From Lachnospiraceae bacterium UBA4338 (GTDB taxonomy: Bacteria > Bacillota > Clostridia > Lachnospirales > Lachnospiraceae): 64,000 nt of DNA. The DNA is taken from the NCBI GenBank assembly GCA_002393735.1, contig DGTK01000009.1, positions 1 through 64,000 on the forward strand, written 5' to 3'. Numbering within the stretch: the stretch's first letter is position 1; every line of letters begins with the position of its first letter. Positions 1 through 6,983 of this stretch are shown piece by piece. The position numbers and the translations under genes were made by a program. The notes under the pieces are model-generated. The model was not told where the DNA came from, made no database searches, and was given only the letters and a program-made list of their open reading frames with translations.

Positions 1-58
1 TGTCCAACATTTGGGGTTCACTTCACAAGCCGGTGGTTATTATTATTTATAATAAAAA

Positions 59-88
59 ATCGAGTAGGGGAAAATCCACCTACTCGAT
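59..88 (-). terminator. Rho-independent terminator of rpsB-tsf
   Basis: A 10-bp perfect stem pairs 59-68 with 79-88 across a 10-nt loop. Read on the minus strand it is followed directly by a run of six T (54-59). It lies about 28 nt past the tsf stop codon, so it should end the rpsB-tsf transcript. Confidence 0.85.
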
Positions 89-115
89 TAAAATCAACTG
101 TTATATAATTATCAA

Positions 116-1189
116 TTATCCTAACTGAGCTGCAACTTCTGCTGCGAAATCTTCGTTCTTCTTCTCCATGCCTTCGCCTGTTTCGAAACGAACCATAGCT
201 GTAATCTTAAGATCCTTATTAACGCTCTCAAGATACTTGCCAACTGTCTGCTTTCCATCTTCAGCCTTAACATATACCTGCTCTAATAAGCAGATGTCTT
301 TAAGCTGCTTTGAAATACGACCATCTACAAGGCCTGTGAAGATCTTATCTGCAAGATAACCTTCCTTACCAGCCATAGCAAGTTCAGCAAGTGCAGCTGC
401 AGCTTCCTTTGAAAGGAAGTTAAAGAGGAAGTTCATATTTGACTTCTTCTCATCATAGATTGCCTTATCTTCATCTGACCACTTACTAGCGTATGCTTCT
501 TCAATAAGCTTGTTAAGAATTGGCTTTGGAAGTGAAGCAGGATCATTAAGAGCACTGTCAATTGTAATCTCTCTTAACTTATCAAGTTCATCCTGTGAAA
601 TATCACTCTTCTGAATGTACTGTGGATTCATAGCTGCAATCTGCATAGCTACATTTGTAAGAGCTTCTTTAACATCATCACCAGCAATATTAGCTGCAAC
701 GATAACGCCAATCTTTCCACCACCATGAATATATGATGCAACAGACTCACCGGAAATCTTCTTAAATCTTCTGAATGAAAGTTTCTCACCAATCTGAAGT
801 GTCTTCTCATTAACTAATTCCTGAAGACCACCATCAAGAAGTGTCTGAACATCTTCGCCGTTGCTTCCACCATTTAAACCAGAAGCAAGAGCCTTATCAG
901 CAATTTCCTGAACGAACTGCTGGAATACTTCATTCTTAGCAACGAAGTCTGTCTCTGAGTTAACTTCTACAACTACTGCGTCATTTCCGTTAGCTGCAAC
1001 TCTTGTAATACCTTCAGCTGCGATTCTGCTAGCCTTCTTAGCAACCTTAGCTGCACCGCTCTTACGTAAAACGTCCATAGCTGCTTCAATATTACCATCT
1101 GTCTCTGTAAGTGCCTTCTTACATTCCATCATTCCGGCACCAGACATTTCTCTTAATTCTTTAACCATACTAGCTGTAATAGCTGCCAT
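116..1189 (-). CDS. tsf: Translation elongation factor Ts
   Basis: EF-Ts catalyses GDP/GTP exchange on EF-Tu during translation elongation. The N-terminal UBA-like segment (residues 1-55) and the EF-Tu contact motif TDFVAKN (residues 80-86) are clear, and the C-terminal motif around CLLEQVYVK is present. At 357 residues it is longer than the usual 280-310. The excess lies mainly at residues about 223-285, between the first and second halves of the C-terminal core. The ATG at 1189 has a good GGAGG site. It is 29 nt downstream of rpsB and is surely co-transcribed with it, then terminated by the hairpin at 59-88. Identity is certain; the role of the insertion is not. Confidence 0.97.
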   Translation of the reverse strand: MAAITASMVKELREMSGAGMMECKKALTETDGNIEAAMDVLRKSGAAKVAKKASRIAAEGITRVAANGNDAVVVEVNSETDFVAKNEVFQQFVQEIADKALASGLNGGSNGEDVQTLLDGGLQELVNEKTLQIGEKLSFRRFKKISGESVASYIHGGGKIGVIVAANIAGDDVKEALTNVAMQIAAMNPQYIQKSDISQDELDKLREITIDSALNDPASLPKPILNKLIEEAYASKWSDEDKAIYDEKKSNMNFLFNFLSKEAAAALAELAMAGKEGYLADKIFTGLVDGRISKQLKDICLLEQVYVKAEDGKQTVGKYLESVNKDLKITAMVRFETGEGMEKKNEDFAAEVAAQLG

Positions 1190-1218
1190 GTATATTTACC
1201 TCCGATCTTTAATTTTAA

Positions 1219-1956
1219 TTATGCTTCTACTGCTTCCTCTGCTTCTTCAGCATCTTCAGATGTCTCATTCATAGCACCTTCATTTGCTTCGATAACAGCG
1301 TCTGCCATCTTGCCAACTAAAAGTTTAACGGCTCTGATAGCATCATCATTACCAGGGATAACATAATCAAGATCATCAGGATCGCAGTTTGTATCTGCAA
1401 TACCAATTAATGTAATACCAAGTGAATGAGCCTCGTTGATACAAATCTTTTCCTTCTTAGGATCTACAACAAAGATTGCATCTGGAATTCTTGGCATATC
1501 CTTGATACCGCCAAGGTTCTTTTCAAGTGTCTCCCATTCTTTTTTAAGTTTAGCAACTTCTTTCTTAGGAAGAACATCAAAAGTTCCATCTTCGCTCATC
1601 TTCTCGATAGCTTTAAGTCTGTTAATTCTTGTCTGAATTGTCTTGAAGTTGGTAAGCATACCACCAAGCCATCTCTCATTTACATAGTACATACCGCATC
1701 TCTCAGCTTCTGACTTGATAGCGTCCTGAGCCTGCTTCTTTGTACCTACAAAAAGAATGATTCCGCCTGCACCAACGATTTCAGATACAGCCTTGTAAGC
1801 TTCATTAACTTTCTTAACTGACTTCTGAAGATCGATAATATAGATAGAATCTCTCTCCTGATAGATGTATGGAGCCATCTTAGGGTTCCATTTCTTGGTA
1901 TGATGTCCGAAATGAACACCAGCCTCAAGTAACTGCTTCATTGATAAAACGTCCAT
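1219..1956 (-). CDS. rpsB: 30S ribosomal protein S2
   Basis: Small-subunit ribosomal protein uS2, 245 residues, normal for the family. It begins [20 protein letters not shown], the typical uS2 opening, and contains the conserved [13 protein letters not shown] and [10 protein letters not shown] segments. The reading frame stays open upstream to a TTG at 2022, but the ATG at 1954-1956 is chosen because it follows a GGAGG Shine-Dalgarno and matches the family's start. The C-terminus is an acidic Glu/Ala tail. It is first in a two-gene rpsB-tsf operon with its own sigma-A promoter (2070-2098) and a leader of roughly 105 nt. Confidence 0.97.
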   Translation of the reverse strand: MDVLSMKQLLEAGVHFGHHTKKWNPKMAPYIYQERDSIYIIDLQKSVKKVNEAYKAVSEIVGAGGIILFVGTKKQAQDAIKSEAERCGMYYVNERWLGGMLTNFKTIQTRINRLKAIEKMSEDGTFDVLPKKEVAKLKKEWETLEKNLGGIKDMPRIPDAIFVVDPKKEKICINEAHSLGITLIGIADTNCDPDDLDYVIPGNDDAIRAVKLLVGKMADAVIEANEGAMNETSEDAEEAEEAVEA

Positions 1957-1998
1957 TTTAAATCCTCCATTTGGTTTTAATCTTCCGCATTTCTCATC

Positions 1999-2037
1999 TT
2001 TGCAGCAAACTTTTTGGACCAAAGCACCGTCTGCAAA
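1999..2037 (-). promoter_or_regulatory. Structured rpsB 5' leader (candidate)
   Basis: In the untranslated leader of rpsB, 1999-2005 pairs perfectly with 2031-2037 (7 bp). A smaller inner dyad sits around 2013-2023. Ribosomal protein operons are often autoregulated by leader structures, so this could bind S2, but I do not recognise a named family here and the assignment is inference. Confidence 0.3.
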
Positions 2038-2069
2038 TCAAAATACGTGTATATTAGCGCAACAGAATA

Positions 2070-2098
2070 ATTCTAGCATAATAAAAAGCACTATGCAA
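2070..2098 (-). promoter_or_regulatory. Sigma-A promoter of rpsB-tsf
   Basis: On the minus strand a -35 box TTGCAT (2093-2098) is followed by a 17-nt spacer and a -10 box TAGAAT (2070-2075). Start of transcription is expected near 2063. The -35 box falls in the loop and arm of the terminator hairpin that ends the preceding flagellar operon, so terminator and promoter share DNA. Confidence 0.8.
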
Positions 2099-2106
2099 GT
2101 GCTTTT
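2084..2106 (-). terminator. Terminator at the end of the fla/che operon
   Basis: A 9-bp stem pairs 2084-2092 with 2098-2106, with a 5-nt loop. On the minus strand it is followed by a T-rich run. It lies 31 nt past the stop codon of the MltG-like gene. Confidence 0.7.
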
Positions 2107-2137
2107 CATCAAGTATTTTCAGTATTTTCAATAATTT

Positions 2138-2797
2138 TTACCTAAAAATCGCCGCCACGATTTCTTCATAACTGCTTCCAACCTTAACTTCGTAAGAACC
2201 AACCCTTAATCTGTTGGCATAACCGTTGGAAATAAGGAAAGTGTCGAAATCCGAAGAACTCTCAACCAGCCCAAGTTCCTGTGCCTTAACTGACAATCTG
2301 TCTGAGCCGTCTCCAGGAGATATGGTTAATACTACATATTCCTCAGTGCCGTCTGCTGCAGTTCCGGAATTTCCATCTGTCTTCTCAGTAGTATCCTGGG
2401 ATGTTTCATCAGTAGTGGCTTCTGCATTATTCTCAGTATTAGGTGCCCCCGTTTCATTTCCCCCTGCTGTATCTTTATCTTCACTCTCCAAAGCAGCATC
2501 AGCATTATTCTCAGTTTCAGTTTCTTTTGTTTCTTCCTTAACCTCAGCCTGAGCATTCTCTTTTATAGCTTCCTGCCCAGCCTCAGTTGTTTCCCCATCT
2601 GTTTCCTCTTCTACCACCTCAGATTCTTCTTTATTCATGTTGTTTAAGGTAGTGCTGAATTCCATTCCCAGTTCCCTGGCTCTTTGCACCACCTCTTCAT
2701 CTGACACCTGTTTATGATTCAGACTTGTTATTATCATAATCAGGCCCATGGCAACTATACCCACGCCAAGACCTCTTAAATAATATTTAAGTTTCAC
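2138..2797 (-). CDS. Membrane-anchored protein with MltG N-terminal-like domain
   Basis: A 219-residue protein with an N-terminal membrane segment (about residues 9-26), a long low-complexity acidic Glu/Thr/Asn linker (about 57-148), and a C-terminal domain of about 65 residues. That domain reads like the small LysM-like module at the start of MltG/YceG endolytic transglycosylases: ISPGDG, an LxxxGLV turn and a GSYEV motif. The MltG catalytic domain with its active-site Glu is absent, so no enzymatic role is claimed. It probably sits on the outer face of the membrane facing peptidoglycan. Start is GTG at 2797 after an AGAGG site. It is the last gene of the cheB-fliA unit, 10 nt after the DUF6115 gene. 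Confidence 0.6.
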   Translation of the reverse strand: MKLKYYLRGLGVGIVAMGLIMIITSLNHKQVSDEEVVQRARELGMEFSTTLNNMNKEESEVVEEETDGETTEAGQEAIKENAQAEVKEETKETETENNADAALESEDKDTAGGNETGAPNTENNAEATTDETSQDTTEKTDGNSGTAADGTEEYVVLTISPGDGSDRLSVKAQELGLVESSSDFDTFLISNGYANRLRVGSYEVKVGSSYEEIVAAIFR

Positions 2798-2807
2798 TTT
2801 TCAACCT

Positions 2808-3857
2808 CTAACTCTGTTTATATAAATCAATAACTAATTTTACTTCACCAACACCAAGGCCTAATTTCTTGGCTATTTCAACATTTGATAATCCCTGCTT
2901 ATATAGCTTAAGAATCTTGTCATTATTGTTTCCGCCTGATGAAGAAACAGAAGGAACTTTCTCCATGGCCTTACGGCTGACGGTTCTTTTGACAGGTTTC
3001 TGTGCTGTAGAAGGAGCCTTGGCAGGAACTTGTGGTATTACGGTATAAGATGGTTCTTTACCATCATTATCATCGCCTAAAAGGTCTTCAAGACCAAGTT
3101 CGGATAAGTCATCCACCTTCTCAGCATCTGTAATAGGCTCTATATTAAGACCACTTAAAATATCTTCAAACTCATCAGCACTCTCAGCCTCTGTATTATC
3201 ATCTGCTTTATCTAAACCTTCCTCAGAATCTTTTTCTTCAGTTGCTGAGCCCTGAGCCTCAGCTGCAGCCGCAGCCATTGCCATAGCCTGAGCCCTCGCC
3301 ATTTCAGCCTGCTCGGCAGCAAGTCTTTCTTTTTCAAGCCTCTCTGCTCTTTCAGCCAGTTCTTTTTGCTTTGCTTCTTCTATTGCTGCTATTTCCTGCT
3401 CACTTTCCTTAACAGCGCTGTTAACCGAATCAGTAGCCATTGATGCTCTTCCTATGGCATCATTAACTTCACCAAGAACTTTCTGCGCATCAACTGCGGT
3501 ATTCTTAAGAGAATCCTGTTTTTCATTAAGCATATCATACAAAAAAACCACTTCTTCATGGTTTTTGTTAATATCCTTTAATACAGTATCTGAATATTCA
3601 TTTACTGCCATTATTTTGTCATTAGATATTCTCTCAAGGCTTCTCTCTGTCTTGGCCTGAGTTTCTGCACTCATTTCCTCTATTGTTCTGCTGAGTTCTT
3701 CTTTTGCTTTCTCAATCCTGGTATTAATTAATTCATCCAGTTTCTTGTTTTCAAGTTTTTCTTCCCAGGATGTTTTAACATTCTTGTCCGGAATAAAAAA
3801 ACTGGCTATGCAAAGTGCAATTCCCACAATCACTGCACCTATATACAAAAAAATCAT
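2808..3857 (-). CDS. DUF6115-type membrane protein, coiled coil plus C-terminal HTH-like segment
   Basis: A 349-residue protein with one N-terminal membrane helix (residues 3-22), a long charged coiled coil (about 30-190, including an Ala/Met/Glu-rich stretch), a disordered acidic region (about 200-300) and a C-terminal helix-turn-helix-like end (ILKLYKQGLSNVEIAKKLGL, then GVGEVKLVI). It sits two genes after fliA, where B. subtilis has swrB, which activates flagellar export. That position suggests a SwrB-like role in basal body or export assembly, but this is inferred from position, membrane topology and coiled coil only. ATG at 3857 follows GAGGGAAG. Confidence 0.65.
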   Translation of the reverse strand: MIFLYIGAVIVGIALCIASFFIPDKNVKTSWEEKLENKKLDELINTRIEKAKEELSRTIEEMSAETQAKTERSLERISNDKIMAVNEYSDTVLKDINKNHEEVVFLYDMLNEKQDSLKNTAVDAQKVLGEVNDAIGRASMATDSVNSAVKESEQEIAAIEEAKQKELAERAERLEKERLAAEQAEMARAQAMAMAAAAAEAQGSATEEKDSEEGLDKADDNTEAESADEFEDILSGLNIEPITDAEKVDDLSELGLEDLLGDDNDGKEPSYTVIPQVPAKAPSTAQKPVKRTVSRKAMEKVPSVSSSGGNNNDKILKLYKQGLSNVEIAKKLGLGVGEVKLVIDLYKQS

Positions 3858-3874
3858 TTTTACACTTCCCTCTT

Positions 3875-4183
3875 TTATATTTTTATGTCAAAACCACCAG
3901 CGTTCTTAATTACAACTTTATCTTCCGGTTCTTTTTTCTTCTTCTGTTTGCCATTACCGGCATAGGCTCCGCCTTTGCTTTCATCTTTGGCATCATACTT
4001 ATATTCAAGCAAATCCGTCTCGGAAGTAGCATTAACTTCCTCCTGTTTCTGCTTTGCATTCTTGTCAACCGTATTGACTAAGGCCGCATTATCCACAAAG
4101 GCTTTATTCTCATCCTGATTACGCATAAGTGTCATATCACTGGAACGCTGCATAACACCATTAATTTCCATTAATCCTGACAT
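3875..4183 (-). CDS. Small conserved-looking hypothetical protein of the fla operon
   Basis: A 102-residue, soluble, highly charged protein without membrane segments. The N-terminus (MSGLMEINGVMQRSSDM) looks like a short docking helix. The middle is acidic, followed by a Lys-rich patch (KQKKKKEPEDK) and a hydrophobic end. The RBS (AAGGAGG) is strong. Position between fliA and the DUF6115 gene implies a flagellar or swarming-related function; I do not recognise the family. Confidence 0.6.
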   Translation of the reverse strand: MSGLMEINGVMQRSSDMTLMRNQDENKAFVDNAALVNTVDKNAKQKQEEVNATSETDLLEYKYDAKDESKGGAYAGNGKQKKKKEPEDKVVIKNAGGFDIKI

Positions 4184-4202
4184 AGTAAGCCTCCTTTTTT
4201 AG

Positions 4203-4970
4203 TTACGGCTCGAGTACGTTCATGTAATTACCAAGTTTCTTCTTCATCTTAATCAAAGCCTTGGTATGAAGCTGGGAAACTCTGGATTCAGATACATCTA
4301 AAATCGCACTGATTTCTTTAAGTGTCAATTCTTCATAGTAGTAAAATAATATAACGCTTTTTTCTTTCTCAGTAAGAAGATCAAGTGATTCGGCAAGCAT
4401 CTCCTTAAGTTCATTTCTTTCTGCCACAACATCAGGAGCATCAAAGTGTCTGGATGCTGATACATGATCATTTGAAATATCTGTGCCTGTCTCAAGATAT
4501 TCATTTAATGATACAACATTGACAACCTTCATCTGAGACTGCCAGTCATTATATTCATCCATTGAAATTCCAAGGCCTTTAGCAATCTCCTCATCAGTAG
4601 CAGGTCTTCCGGTTTTATTCTCAACTTCCTTGATTACAGTATCTATCTGTTTCTGTTTTTGTCTGACAGTACGAGGAATCCAGTCCATCTTACGAATCTG
4701 ATCCAGGATTTCACCCCTGATTCTCTGACTTGCATAAGTCTCAAACTTAACCTCTTTTCTGCTGTCATATTTATCAATAGCATCAATCAGTCCGAAAACT
4801 CCATATCCAACCAAATCATCATATTCCACGTTATAACCAAGATACATGCTTAATTTACCTGCCACAATATTTACAAGTGGCACGTATTCCACAATAATCT
4901 TATCTCTGATTTCCGAGCTTTTTGTTCTGTTGTAATCTTCCCAAAGTCTTTTTCTGGCCTTTTCGTCCAT
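4203..4970 (-). CDS. fliA: RNA polymerase sigma factor for flagellar operons (FliA/SigD)
   Basis: A 255-residue sigma-70 family factor of the FliA/WhiG group, which directs transcription of late flagellar, motility and chemotaxis genes. Region 2 is seen as YVPLVNIVAGKLS through DDLVGYGVFGLIDAI, followed by the region 2.4 segment RIRGEILDQIRKMDWIPR. Region 4 carries LTLKEISAILDVSESRVSQL. Its place downstream of cheD, at the end of the fla/che cluster and before a SwrB-like gene, is the same as sigD in B. subtilis. The start at 4970 has only a modest GGGGAT site. No anti-sigma FlgM gene is in the window. Confidence 0.96.
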   Translation of the reverse strand: MDEKARKRLWEDYNRTKSSEIRDKIIVEYVPLVNIVAGKLSMYLGYNVEYDDLVGYGVFGLIDAIDKYDSRKEVKFETYASQRIRGEILDQIRKMDWIPRTVRQKQKQIDTVIKEVENKTGRPATDEEIAKGLGISMDEYNDWQSQMKVVNVVSLNEYLETGTDISNDHVSASRHFDAPDVVAERNELKEMLAESLDLLTEKEKSVILFYYYEELTLKEISAILDVSESRVSQLHTKALIKMKKKLGNYMNVLEP

Positions 4971-4985
4971 TTACTTTATCCCCAT

Positions 4986-5336
4986 TTATTGTTTATTTTC
5001 TTCAGAACTGTTTTCAACCTGACTGTCTGCTGATTCTTCATCAGCATTCTCTTCGCTTTCTTCTCCGCCTTCTTCAGTAACCACCATCTTGTTCTTTTTC
5101 TTCTTTTTTGCCATCAGTTCTTCTAATCTTTTGGCATCTTCTATTTCCTTATTTCTAAGGTATATTCCTCTGAAATATCTCATCACCATTACGCCAATTA
5201 CATAAAATACGATGAGAACCGTAAGAAGAATAAGCAGCATGGTTATATAATCATACCCCAGCAGGTATAAAGACACACTTGTTATGGCCCCTGCAAGCAA
5301 GGTAATAAGAGCAGGTATTAAATTAATCTTTTTCAT
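4986..5336 (-). CDS. Small two-helix membrane protein of the che/fla operon
   Basis: A 116-residue protein with two transmembrane helices (about residues 5-26 and 30-53), then a short basic cytoplasmic segment (RNKEIEDAKRLEELMAKKKK) and an acidic, disordered Glu/Ser tail. It lies between cheD and fliA with spacings of 15-25 nt, so it is almost certainly co-transcribed. No recognisable domain. A membrane scaffold or regulatory role connected with chemotaxis or flagellar assembly is possible but unproven. Confidence 0.65.
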   Translation of the reverse strand: MKKINLIPALITLLAGAITSVSLYLLGYDYITMLLILLTVLIVFYVIGVMVMRYFRGIYLRNKEIEDAKRLEELMAKKKKKNKMVVTEEGGEESEENADEESADSQVENSSEENKQ

Positions 5337-5360
5337 TTATTTTCCCTTGCAACTTTCTGC

Positions 5361-5849
5361 TTAAATGGTTTTATCAGGCTTACCTACACTCTTTATCAAA
5401 AAATCACCGCTTTCAGGATAAAACACAACCGTTCTACCGTAATTATTGCCGGTGTCTTCAGCCAGAATCGGAATCTTAAGGCTCTGAAGTTTCTCCTTTG
5501 TCGCCAATACATTACTTTCACCAACAGTCACACTGTTTGGGTTGGTTCCGGCAAATTTGAACATGTTGGCTCCGCCGGCAATCTTGGCAACCAGCCTGTC
5601 TTTTCTTCCACCAATTAATGAAATCTGTTTAATAAGTTCATCAATACCCGTATCTGCAAACTTATATATATTACTATTCTGTTTGATTTTTGTACTATCC
5701 GGCAACATGACGTGAGCAAGTCCGCCAACTTTGGTAACCGGATCTCTAAGTGCAATACCTACACAGGATCCAAGTCCCAGAGTGGTAAGGCCTTCCGGAG
5801 CCTTGCACACTTTCAAATCTGCCATTCCTACTTTATAAATCTCACTCAT
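5361..5849 (-). CDS. cheD: Chemoreceptor glutamine deamidase CheD
   Basis: CheD deamidates glutamines on chemoreceptors and, in the Bacillus-type pathway, exchanges between receptors and CheC to tune adaptation. The 162-residue protein shows the catalytic Cys in GLGSCVGIAL (about residue 29), the catalytic His in GLAHVMLP, and the conserved KIAGGANMF and NNYGR motifs. It is directly downstream of cheC, its usual partner. Start at 5849 has a weak ribosome site. Confidence 0.95.
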   Translation of the reverse strand: MSEIYKVGMADLKVCKAPEGLTTLGLGSCVGIALRDPVTKVGGLAHVMLPDSTKIKQNSNIYKFADTGIDELIKQISLIGGRKDRLVAKIAGGANMFKFAGTNPNSVTVGESNVLATKEKLQSLKIPILAEDTGNNYGRTVVFYPESGDFLIKSVGKPDKTI

Positions 5850-5880
5850 TAACTAATCCATCCGCAATTTACAAAAAGCA

Positions 5881-6486
5881 TCATCCAATTCCAAGCGACT
5901 TCAAAATCTTATCATAAGAGTCCACATCAGGCACCAAGATAAAATACCCGTTAAGACCTTCTGAGAACTGGCTCTGAATAAGTAATAATTTATCACACAT
6001 TGTTCCAAATTCTATGGCCGGAACGGAAAGAATCGCAGCAGCCATATCTATGCAAAGAGCCGGAACAGAAGGATATATTGACAGGTTCGTAAGTGTAGAC
6101 AACGAATTAAGATAAGAAGCTGCAATTATGTTTCCAATCTCTTTAAGCGCAGATTCTTCTATCTCGCCAAATTCCGTATTATCCGAATCTCTTCCCATCA
6201 GAATATTTACTAATTTAGATGCTGATTCTTTCTCTAATAGGAACATTATGCTTCCGGTTATATCTCCTTCTACCATAAGATATACACCGGCCATAATCTG
6301 TTCTTCACCACCCATTGCATCGCCAACATCCTTGAAATCCATAAGTTTAACCATTGGAACTTTCATATCAACTTTGGTATTAAGCATCTGGGCAAGAGAT
6401 GTGGTTGCATTACCTGCACCTATATTGGCAATTTCTCTTAGTATGTCGAAAAATTCATTATTGTCATCTCTAAGTTCAGTATTCAT
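5881..6486 (-). CDS. cheC: CheY-P phosphatase CheC
   Basis: A 201-residue CheC protein, which dephosphorylates CheY-P and is stimulated by CheD. The two phosphatase half-sites are visible: EIANIGAGNATTSLA near the N-terminus and EIGNIIAASYLNSLS around residue 115-130, each with the Glu...Asn pair. Gene order cheW-cheC-cheD matches B. subtilis. RBS is GGGGGG before the ATG at 6486. Confidence 0.95.
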   Translation of the reverse strand: MNTELRDDNNEFFDILREIANIGAGNATTSLAQMLNTKVDMKVPMVKLMDFKDVGDAMGGEEQIMAGVYLMVEGDITGSIMFLLEKESASKLVNILMGRDSDNTEFGEIEESALKEIGNIIAASYLNSLSTLTNLSIYPSVPALCIDMAAAILSVPAIEFGTMCDKLLLIQSQFSEGLNGYFILVPDVDSYDKILKSLGIG

Positions 6487-6515
6487 AAATAGCCCCCCAT
6501 TAAGCGTTTAAAAAA

Positions 6516-6968
6516 TTAAACGCTCTTATCCGCCATAACTTCTGTGATATCCAGAAGTGAAATAAGATTATCTCCTTCTTTACCTACGCCAAGCAGGTAA
6601 TTAGGGCTTCCCGATGAAGCACTGTGATATGGTTTCTCAATCTCATCATTAACCAGAGTAACAACTTCCTTAACTTCATCAACAATAATTCCCACCAGAT
6701 CACCGTCGATTTTAAGAATAATAATTCTAAAAAGCTTTGTCTCCTCTACTTCTTCAAGACCCATCTTAAGTCTTAAACTGATTACAGGAACAACTACACC
6801 TCTTAAGTTTATAACACCCTTAATATAAGCCGGTGTTTTAGGAACTCTTGTTATACGCTGCATACGTACGATATTCTCAATATACTTAATATCAATACCG
6901 TATGTTTCATCTTCCATTCTGATTTTAATATATTGTGTTGTCTCATTAACTAAAGCAATTTCGTCCAT
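6516..6968 (-). CDS. cheW: Chemotaxis coupling protein CheW
   Basis: A 150-residue single-domain CheW that links chemoreceptors to CheA. It contains YIKIRMEDETYGIDIKYIE at the start and the core motif IKGVINLRGVVVPVISLR, plus the second subdomain segment IIVDEVKEVV. It lies 15 nt after cheA. Confidence 0.96.
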   Translation of the reverse strand: MDEIALVNETTQYIKIRMEDETYGIDIKYIENIVRMQRITRVPKTPAYIKGVINLRGVVVPVISLRLKMGLEEVEETKLFRIIILKIDGDLVGIIVDEVKEVVTLVNDEIEKPYHSASSGSPNYLLGVGKEGDNLISLLDITEVMADKSV

Positions 6969-6983
6969 GTTTAACCCCCAGTC

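Noticed and set aside
1957..2022. 22-residue Cys-containing upstream extension of rpsB starting with TTG
   Set aside because: It lacks a ribosome site and family similarity, and the ATG at 1956 has a strong GGAGG; the extension is part of the leader.
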